Positions 1 through 4,587 of a DNA stretch of 7,343 nucleotides are shown here, piece after piece. The notes below the pieces were generated by a model, which did no database searches, was not told the origin of the DNA, and saw nothing but the letters and a program-made list of their open reading frames with translations. Source of the DNA: an uncultured Planctomycetaceae bacterium (GTDB lineage Bacteria > Planctomycetota > Planctomycetia > Pirellulales > Pirellulaceae); assembly GCA_903921945.1 (NCBI GenBank), contig CAIXSC010000195.1, positions 1 to 7,343 of the forward strand. Reading direction: 5' to 3'. Numbering within the stretch: position 1 is the first letter of the stretch; the number at the start of each line of letters is the position of its first letter. A program made the position numbers and the translations under genes.

Positions 1-466
1 CCAGATCTTGGGGCAATGCCTGCGCGAACTGCTTCTGACACTGCGGGCACCATTGGCCGACCACCCGATGTTCTTCGACGCGCAGAGGTCTGGCGACAAT
101 CTCTATTTGCTGAATCGTCCGAATCGGGGCGACGCCCGCATCAATCAGTTTTCCAGCACAACAAGGGCAGGCGTCATGTCGCCACTCCTTGATCCCATCC
201 AACTCGTGCTCGGCGAACTGCTGCCGCTCATGCCGCGGATGACCAGGTTGCCCGCCAATCCGCCGCTTTCGCGGCCTCCCCGGCTTGTCGTGCTTCGGTT
301 TGGGACGAACGATATCGCTCGACGGCGGCTTGGACGAATTCGACGAGTTCTTTTGGGCTTGTGCCAACGCCGCTTCCAATTGCGCGACACGCTCCTCGAG
401 AACCGCCAAACGACGGTCGCGTTCCGCACAACCTGGACAGCCTTGTTCCTGCTTCGTCTCCGTCAT
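1..466 (-). CDS. IS66-family transposase (TnpC), N-terminal part, cut by window edge
   Basis: Transposase of an IS66-type insertion sequence; only the first 155 residues are inside the window and the frame is still open at base 2. The order of features is that of IS66 TnpC: a short Cys pair (C10, C13), a leucine-zipper-like helix at about residues 18-38, the linker KNSSNSSKPPSSD (39-51), a basic stretch (PGRPRKRRIGGQPGH, 62-76), then a zinc-finger region with C100/C102/C103 and a WCPQC motif (C140, C143). The catalytic DDE domain would lie left of the window. ATG at 466 is the only reasonable start, because an in-frame TAG lies four codons upstream. No good Shine-Dalgarno sequence is visible. 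No tnpA or tnpB gene lies directly upstream, so it is probably a single-ORF IS66 relative or a remnant. The frame is undamaged as far as it can be read. Family assignment is firm; whether the whole element is intact cannot be judged. Confidence 0.9.
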   Translation of the reverse strand, partial: MTETKQEQGCPGCAERDRRLAVLEERVAQLEAALAQAQKNSSNSSKPPSSDIVRPKPKHDKPGRPRKRRIGGQPGHPRHERQQFAEHELDGIKEWRHDACPCCAGKLIDAGVAPIRTIQQIEIVARPLRVEEHRVVGQWCPQCQKQFAQALPQDL

Positions 467-520
467 GATTGCCGTAAACTAGCCTATCACCTCGAAAACC
501 ACCAAGATCAGTTTCGAATC

Positions 521-535
521 CGTGAACGGTTACCG
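521..535. repeat. candidate end of the IS66-type element
   Basis: In the 131-nt gap between the IS66 transposase start and the ISL3 remnant, cgtgaacggttaccg contains the small palindrome CGGT-T-ACCG (527-535). It lies 55-70 nt upstream of the transposase start, where the left terminal inverted repeat of a single-ORF IS66 element could sit. The partner repeat is outside the window and no target duplication can be tested, so this is only a suggestion. Nothing else was recognised in 467-597. Confidence 0.2.
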
Positions 536-597
536 CAAGTGACACGTTGATTCGTGCGACTATCGTGCGTGGACTGGATCGTGCCGCAAGCCTTCGT

Positions 598-1007
598 TCA
601 ACACATTGCGTGAAGAAATCTTGCTTCAAGCAAGTCGAGTTTGGCCCGCCCGTAGGACTCGCGTTTGACGAGTTTCACTCGATTGAATTAGCCTTCGACT
701 TGGCCGTAATTCCTAGGGAGCTTTACCTAAACTTCAATGCTCGGCACGTCGGCACTTAGTCTCTGCGCGAAACGCTGAACGCCCGGCGCCATCGAGCGCC
801 GTTGGCGCGTACGATCCAATCGGACAGCCCCTCGCTCTGGCGTCTCGTGACAAGCTCGCGATATTCGCTGGCAAGTTCGCCAACGATCGCCGAAGGCGCG
901 GCGTGGCGATGAATCGCGTCAAGCAGACGCAGTTCGTCCGCATCCAGTTCTTTGGCAGGCAGAAAGAGCAGCCAAGACACTTCACTGCCGGACGGACGGA
1001 CGCTTGT
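598..1007 (-). pseudogene. ISL3-family transposase, decayed 3' remnant
   Basis: This is the C-terminal part of an ISL3-type DDE transposase, broken by several mutations. Reading from 1007, the first segment gives VSWLLFLPAKELDADELRLL followed by a region containing EYRELVTRRQSEGLSDWI, which matches the inserted helical segment of ISL3 transposases. Around 790-820 the reading shifts by one frame and homology resumes with VQRFAQRLSADVPSIE. It continues through YGQVEG, FNRVKLVKRESYGRAKLDLL and EARFLHA to a TGA at 598-600. QVEG carries the catalytic Glu of the family and is still present. Two in-frame stops interrupt the second segment: TAG at 727-729 and TAA at 688-690. The latter sits where the family usually has Gln (VEGQVNR), so a single C-to-T change would explain it. 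The 5' half of the gene, with the two catalytic Asp residues, is absent. The gene is certainly non-functional. It lies in the same orientation as the neighbouring IS66 gene. Confidence 0.8.
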
Positions 1008-1342
1008 TCATGGCGGATTGCGAAACATGCCGATTCGCCCCGAAGACGTAACAACAGAGTAGCTCGGAGCGGAGCGACGACGTGCAGTCCAAGAACGCCG
1101 CCCCGGATAGGCGGAGCCACGACAGTTCGTGGGCATAGGCGTGTTCATACTCATCGCGATGCTGCAAAGCGGCGTCTTTTGTCGGGACCCCTAAATTGAC
1201 ATCTCCTTGTCACATCCCCTTTTTTGACGTCCGTTATTCACATTCCTCATGAATGTCCATCGCTGGCATCCCATTGCAATACTGGTGGAACACATTCGAT
1301 GCAAACATTCCTGCGCAACATCGCTTGAACTGGCCTTGGGCC
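1008..1342. other. gene-free stretch with small inverted repeats
   Basis: No convincing coding sequence lies here on either strand. The right half (about 1191-1320) is clearly richer in A and T than its surroundings. It has the motif ACATTC at 1240-1245, 1292-1297 and 1305-1310, with its inverse GAATGT at 1251-1256. The first copy and the inverse form a 6-bp hairpin with a 5-nt loop. A second small inverted repeat (TGACA/TGTCA, 1197-1212) is followed by a T6 run near 1220. It could be the 3' flank of the dehydrogenase gene plus a decayed mobile-element end. No clear terminator for the dehydrogenase was found. Confidence 0.5.
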
Positions 1343-2260
1343 TTAGGGATGGCTCGCGGGGATGTTGTTGAGGTGTTCCAGGGCTAACATCAGGGCGTGG
1401 GTGCCTTTGCGCGCCAGTCCTTGCGCACGAACCGCTTCGTATAACTGTTTGGCCAATGCCAAACCCGGCAAACATAGATTCATTCGCTCGGCTTCGGCGA
1501 GCGCAATGCCCATGTCCTTGATGAAGTGCTCGACGAAAAATCCCGGTTCGAAGTTCCGCGCGATGATTCGCGGCCCAAGGTTCGACAAAGACCAGCTACC
1601 GGCGGCGCCCGGCGTGACCGACTGCAAGACCGTTTCCAGATTCAGTCCCGCCTTCTTCGCGTAAAGCAGCGCTTCGCAGACGCTGATCATGCCGGCGGCG
1701 ATCAGGGTTTGATTCACCATTTTGGTGTGTTGGCCGGCGCCGGGCCCGCCTTGGTGAACGATGGTTTTGCCCATCGCTTCGAAGCATGGACGCAACGCGG
1801 CGACCACAGCGGAATCGCCGCCAATCATGATCGACAATCGCGCCTCGCGGGCGCCGATGTCGCCGCCCGAAACGGGCGCATCGACGCTATGAACGCCCCG
1901 AGCCGCGGCCGCCGCATGAATCTCAACCGCCAGCGATGGTTCGCTGGTCGTCATATCCACGAGTATCGCGCCCGCCCTGGCGCCCGCTAACGCGCCGTCC
2001 GCTCCGAGCAACACCTCGCGGACATCGCGGGGAAAGCCGACGATGCTGAACACGACGTCGCTCTGCGCCGCCAACTGTTTCGGAGTGTCGGCCCACACCG
2101 CGCCTTGGTTGAGCAACCCTTGGGCCTTTTCCCGCGAGCGGTTGTAGACCGTCGCCTGGAACCCCTGCTTCATCAGGTGCCCGCACATGCTCGAACCCAT
2201 CACGCCCGTGCCAATCCAGCCGATCCGCGTCTTACCCGGTGCGATTTCGATTCCCGCCAT
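1343..2260 (-). CDS. NAD(P)-dependent beta-hydroxyacid dehydrogenase (tartronate semialdehyde / glyoxylate reductase type)
   Basis: A 305-residue cytosolic oxidoreductase of the 3-hydroxyisobutyrate dehydrogenase family, which interconverts short 3-hydroxyacids and their semialdehydes; the length is normal. The N-terminal Rossmann fold shows IGWIGTGVMGSSM (13-25). The substrate motif DAPVSGGDIGA is at 127-137. The catalytic lysine K180 lies in GAGQHTKMVNQ (174-184), followed by N183; this KxxNQ form resembles tartronate semialdehyde reductase more than mammalian 3-hydroxyisobutyrate dehydrogenase. The C-terminal helical domain has FIKDMGIALAEA. After the second beta strand the sequence is YNRS (39-42) rather than an acidic residue, which suggests NADPH preference (inference). 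The ATG at 2260 is chosen because GAGGTGG lies 8 nt upstream and the Rossmann motif begins at the usual distance. The frame stays open far upstream, but that extension is low-complexity and overlaps the anti-sigma gene. It is separated from the kinase-sigma cluster by 242 nt and probably has its own promoter. The exact substrate cannot be told from the sequence. Confidence 0.9.
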   Translation of the reverse strand: MAGIEIAPGKTRIGWIGTGVMGSSMCGHLMKQGFQATVYNRSREKAQGLLNQGAVWADTPKQLAAQSDVVFSIVGFPRDVREVLLGADGALAGARAGAILVDMTTSEPSLAVEIHAAAAARGVHSVDAPVSGGDIGAREARLSIMIGGDSAVVAALRPCFEAMGKTIVHQGGPGAGQHTKMVNQTLIAAGMISVCEALLYAKKAGLNLETVLQSVTPGAAGSWSLSNLGPRIIARNFEPGFFVEHFIKDMGIALAEAERMNLCLPGLALAKQLYEAVRAQGLARKGTHALMLALEHLNNIPASHP

Positions 2261-2279
2261 GGCTCGTTCCACCTCAACC

Positions 2280-2345
2280 GTTGTTGCCGTTGCTGCCGTT
2301 GTTGTCGTTGTTGCAGCAACTGCTGCCGTTGCTGCCGTTGCTGCC
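2280..2345. repeat. 9-bp imperfect tandem repeat in the dehydrogenase leader
   Basis: On the plus strand the units are GTTGTTGCC, GTTGCTGCC, GTTGTTGTC, GTTGTTGCA, a 12-nt irregular unit GCAACTGCTGCC, then GTTGCTGCC twice. The minus-strand reading is a run of GGCAGCAAC-like units ending about 20 nt before the dehydrogenase start codon. The centre contains the small palindrome GTTGC-A-GCAAC (2310-2320). It lies between the putative promoter and the ribosome binding site, so it would be in the 5' untranslated mRNA. It looks like a microsatellite-type array that could vary in length; a function is not shown. Confidence 0.8.
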
Positions 2346-2404
2346 CGATGTCGACTGACGAGGCACGCGCGTTCCGCCGGCCGCATGCTTCGGGGCGGAT
2401 ACGG

Positions 2405-2418
2405 TGCCGAATTCGGCA
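2405..2418. promoter_or_regulatory. perfect 14-bp palindrome, candidate operator
   Basis: TGCCGAATTCGGCA is a perfect inverted repeat with no spacer. It begins 2 nt after the putative -10 box and would cover the transcription start of the dehydrogenase gene, a common place for a repressor site. No regulator gene lies nearby, and a 14-bp palindrome can also arise by chance, so function is inferred from position only. Confidence 0.4.
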
Positions 2419-2450
2419 GCAGTATAGGCGAAAGACCGACGTCGCGGCAG
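2405..2450 (-). promoter_or_regulatory. putative promoter of the dehydrogenase gene
   Basis: The minus strand carries TATACT (2421-2426, five of six matches to a sigma-70 -10 box), preceded after 18 nt by CTGCCG (2445-2450, a weak -35). The start site would be near 2412-2415, giving a leader of about 150 nt. It lies in the intergenic region after the anti-sigma stop and just before a perfect palindrome. The -35 match is poor, and planctomycete promoters are not well defined, so this is a prediction only. Confidence 0.4.
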
Positions 2451-2457
2451 GATGGCT

Positions 2458-2484
2458 GAGGAGCCGGCTTTTGACGGCGTCCTC
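2458..2484 (-). terminator. hairpin after the anti-sigma gene, possible terminator
   Basis: A 5+4 bp stem (GAGGA with TCCTC, GCCG with CGGC, one bulged base, 8-nt loop) begins about 18 nt past the anti-sigma stop codon on the minus strand. No T-run follows it, so it does not look like a typical intrinsic terminator. It may instead protect an mRNA end or be fortuitous. Confidence 0.3.
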
Positions 2485-2502
2485 CCGATCCGCAATCCCG
2501 CC

Positions 2503-2961
2503 TCAGTCGCGTTGAAGTCGCGACAGATAGCCAACACTCGATTCGAAATAGCGTTGGCGACGCGCGCGAACCGCTTGGTCCAGTCCGCCACCGAGCGAGT
2601 GGCTGGCTTCGGCCTCCCGTTGACGCTCGGCCTGCTGGCGTTGAAGGTCTTCGAGATTGGCCGCGCACAGGGTGCAGCCGACGGTTCGCACGTGGAATTC
2701 CACGTACCGCGCCTCGTCGGTTGACAAGGTGCCCAGCAGGTAGCTGCCGAGCTGGCCGCGGGCCAGGCAACTGAGGCGATGGCGCCGCCAAATCGACGCG
2801 ATGGAATGCGAACCCAGGTTTTGCCGTTCCAGGATCTCGGCGATCCGCAGTCGCAATTGCGGATCTCCCCGCACCTGCGACTCGATCGCCGCCATTTCAT
2901 CGGCCGGCAATTCCTCGTCGATGTACATTTCCAACTCAGCGGGTGTAAACTCGCGCGTCAT
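2503..2961 (-). CDS. putative zinc-binding anti-sigma factor, soluble
   Basis: A 152-residue protein without a membrane segment, encoded 55 nt after the ECF sigma gene and in the same direction. The N-terminal part (FTPAELEMYIDEELPADEMA, 5-24) resembles the helical start of anti-sigma proteins with a zinc-binding domain. The middle has H61-x3-C65 (HRLSC) and H90-x5-C96-x2-C99 (HVRTVGCTLC), plausible zinc ligands. Between them lies GQLGSYLLGTLSTDEARYVE, a pattern I associate with small proteins next to planctomycete ECF sigma genes. The last third is charged and helical (DLQRQQAERQREAEA). The ATG at 2961 is preferred over a TTG 13 codons upstream; the ribosome binding site is weak (GGGA). It is expected to bind the neighbouring sigma factor and hold it inactive, but that is inferred from position and motif. 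Unlike classical anti-sigma factors it is not membrane bound, so the signal would have to reach it in the cytoplasm. Confidence 0.7.
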   Translation of the reverse strand: MTREFTPAELEMYIDEELPADEMAAIESQVRGDPQLRLRIAEILERQNLGSHSIASIWRRHRLSCLARGQLGSYLLGTLSTDEARYVEFHVRTVGCTLCAANLEDLQRQQAERQREAEASHSLGGGLDQAVRARRQRYFESSVGYLSRLQRD

Positions 2962-3016
2962 TGAACGGTTCCCGTCACGCTCGCAAAATCGTTTTCCCAA
3001 GCCGCCGTCCTATCGG

Positions 3017-3646
3017 TTACGAAAGCGGCCCCTCCGCGACATGCTGGTTGCCCAGCCGTTTTCGCAAGCCTTCGATCGCGTCGTACTTGAAATTAGCGAC
3101 TTGTTGTTCGCTGATCCCCAGCGTTTCGGCGACCCGTTTGTTGGGCCATCCGCGGACAAATAACAATTCGACGCACTCGAGCTTGCGCCAGTCGCCACGT
3201 TCCCGCCAGCGCGTGATCTGTTCGGCGAGGGCGGCGACGATCGCGGTCTCCTCGATCCGCTGTTGTTCGCTGTTGCGAACGATGCTGCTCGCGCCGCGTT
3301 GCGAGCTCGCCACGATATCCCAATCGCCTCCCGAGCTTGTGGTGAGCGAACCGGAGAAACGCTGGCGGCGTCCAGCTTGCCGCATGTAGTCCATGCGTTT
3401 ATGCGCGGCGATGCGGAATAAATAGTTTTCGATCGGCTTATCGTCCGCGAAGTGCGCTAACGCGCCGTGAAAGCCAATCAAGGTTTCCTGGACGATGTCC
3501 TCGCAAGCCGCTCGATCGCGAACTCGGGCGTCAACGTAGGCGTGCAAGCGTCCCTCGAAGCGGTCGATAAGTTCCCGCCAAGCGGTCTGGTCGCCCGCTC
3601 GCAATCGCTTGAGAAGGAGCCGATCTCCGTCCAGTCCGCCGCTCAT
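3017..3646 (-). CDS. ECF-family RNA polymerase sigma factor, kinase-linked planctomycete type
   Basis: A 209-residue sigma-70-family factor of the extracytoplasmic function group; it would direct RNA polymerase to a small set of promoters. Region 2 covers about residues 20-95. ACEDIVQETLIGFHGAL (47-63) is the core-binding helix with its acidic residues intact, and ENYLFRIAAHKRMDYMRQ (73-90) is the -10 recognition part. A variable linker (about 91-138) follows. Region 4 covers about 139-197, with the helix-turn-helix in RGWPNKRVAETLGISEQQVA (165-184). The linker is rich in Ser and Thr (SGSLTTSSGG, ASSIVRNS), so it is a possible phosphorylation target. The ATG overlaps the TGA of the upstream gene (ATGA), which suggests translational coupling. 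Being third in a cluster that starts with a membrane Ser/Thr kinase, it is probably controlled by that kinase; kinase-linked ECF groups are known in Planctomycetes and elsewhere. The region 2 acidic residues differ from groups in which phosphorylation replaces them. Confidence 0.92.
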   Translation of the reverse strand: MSGGLDGDRLLLKRLRAGDQTAWRELIDRFEGRLHAYVDARVRDRAACEDIVQETLIGFHGALAHFADDKPIENYLFRIAAHKRMDYMRQAGRRQRFSGSLTTSSGGDWDIVASSQRGASSIVRNSEQQRIEETAIVAALAEQITRWRERGDWRKLECVELLFVRGWPNKRVAETLGISEQQVANFKYDAIEGLRKRLGNQHVAEGPLS

Positions 3647-4587
3647 GCTGTCTGTCCGCTAGATGGCGCCGAGTTTGGGGTCGCAAGGTTTGGGATGGCG
3701 GCCTCGGACGGGTTCGAAGGCTTTCCGAGCACAAACCGGGCGAGGGCCACCACCAGGAGAACTGCCCCCCCAATGTAACCGATTTGGGTGAGTCTTCCGA
3801 CCACCGTGAGGCTGCGCCAACGCTCGCCCAGTTCCCGACGGAACTCGGCGTCAAATTCCAATCGCGCAAACAGTTCTTGCATCGGGCCGATTCCGGTCAA
3901 TTCGCCATGCTCCACATACACTTCGCCCCGCAAGCATCGCGCTCGGATTTCATCCGCGGTGAATCCCAAACTGGACGGCACATTCGCGATGCCATAAGTC
4001 CGCTCGGCGTAGTTGCTCAGTTCTTGCATGATTTCTTGATCAAGTTTTTCCATGGCCGACCGGGGTGTGGCGCACGGACCGGAAGCGACCGTGACGATAT
4101 CGACTTCGCTGTCGTACCGCCGCGACGCATTCACCCAGGCCGGTCGCCGGCTGCGATCCGCGACGTATCGAGAAGGCGTTGTCGAAACTTCACCCGCCGG
4201 ATCGGCGGAAAGCGCTCGCGCACCTGCCGAGGACGGTGAGCCGGATGAGGCCGCGGATGGAGCGGAGGACTGGGACGATTGCGGGACGACAGAGGCGGTT
4301 TCCACCGTCGTCGTCGAGCGGCCCGAGACGATGGTGGAAGCTGGTTCGATGGGCGATCGTTCAGCAGGGTTGGGGAACAGATGCCCTTGCTCTTCAAGGG
4401 TGCGACGCAAGCCCGGGTTGGGATTGCGCAACGCCTCGGCGACTTGGCGGCGCAGTTCAATCTCCGCTTCGCCGCTGAGCGTCGACGTGCTGAAGCTGGG
4501 ATTCGCCGGCTGCTGTACCCGCACCCAGTAGAAAAGGCCGATGAACAGAACCACGACGATCAATGAAACAAGGGCGAAGAATCTCAT
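3643..4587 (-). CDS. unrecognised protein with two predicted membrane segments, between kinase and sigma genes
   Basis: A 314-residue protein of unknown function. Residues 4-23 form a strong hydrophobic helix (signal anchor). They are followed by a short helical part (about 38-70), then a Ser/Thr/Pro/Ala-rich linker with low complexity (about 75-140). Residues 150-260 look folded: RRPAWVNASRRYDSEVDIVT, VASGPCATP, then a helical stretch (SAMEKLDQEIMQELSNYAER) and two Cys in all (172, 218). A second membrane helix lies at about 268-287 (IGYIGGAVLLVVALARFVLG), with a short Pro/Ser-rich tail. If both helices span the membrane, the folded part lies outside the cytoplasm. The start is supported by GGAAGGGG 7 nt upstream and by the ATGA overlap with the kinase gene. 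The 3' end overlaps the sigma gene in the same way. The position suggests a sensor, or a membrane link between kinase and sigma factor; this is inference. No family could be named. Confidence 0.85.
   Translation of the reverse strand: MRFFALVSLIVVVLFIGLFYWVRVQQPANPSFSTSTLSGEAEIELRRQVAEALRNPNPGLRRTLEEQGHLFPNPAERSPIEPASTIVSGRSTTTVETASVVPQSSQSSAPSAASSGSPSSAGARALSADPAGEVSTTPSRYVADRSRRPAWVNASRRYDSEVDIVTVASGPCATPRSAMEKLDQEIMQELSNYAERTYGIANVPSSLGFTADEIRARCLRGEVYVEHGELTGIGPMQELFARLEFDAEFRRELGERWRSLTVVGRLTQIGYIGGAVLLVVALARFVLGKPSNPSEAAIPNLATPNSAPSSGQTA

Noticed and set aside
8..629. Plus-strand ORF at 8-550 and minus-strand ORFs at 145-429 and 228-629
   Set aside because: They are other-frame readings of the IS66 transposase gene and the adjoining remnant. 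The IS66 frame carries the recognisable motifs.
734..1120. Minus-strand ORF of 128 codons overlapping the ISL3 remnant
   Set aside because: It runs in a different frame from both segments with ISL3 similarity and has no recognisable protein features.
2105..2515. Plus-strand ORF with a cysteine-rich CCRCC-type run
   Set aside because: The Cys run is the plus-strand reading of the 9-bp repeat; the rest lies opposite the dehydrogenase gene.
2261..2791. N-terminal extension of the dehydrogenase up to 2791
   Set aside because: The extension reads through the 9-bp repeat (Ala/Thr tract) and overlaps the anti-sigma gene in another frame. The ATG at 2260 has a good ribosome binding site and gives a normal family length.
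2503..3000. Longer anti-sigma protein starting at a TTG at 3000
   Set aside because: The extra 13 residues reach into the short spacer after the sigma gene and use a rare start. The ATG at 2961 begins directly before the conserved-looking helix.
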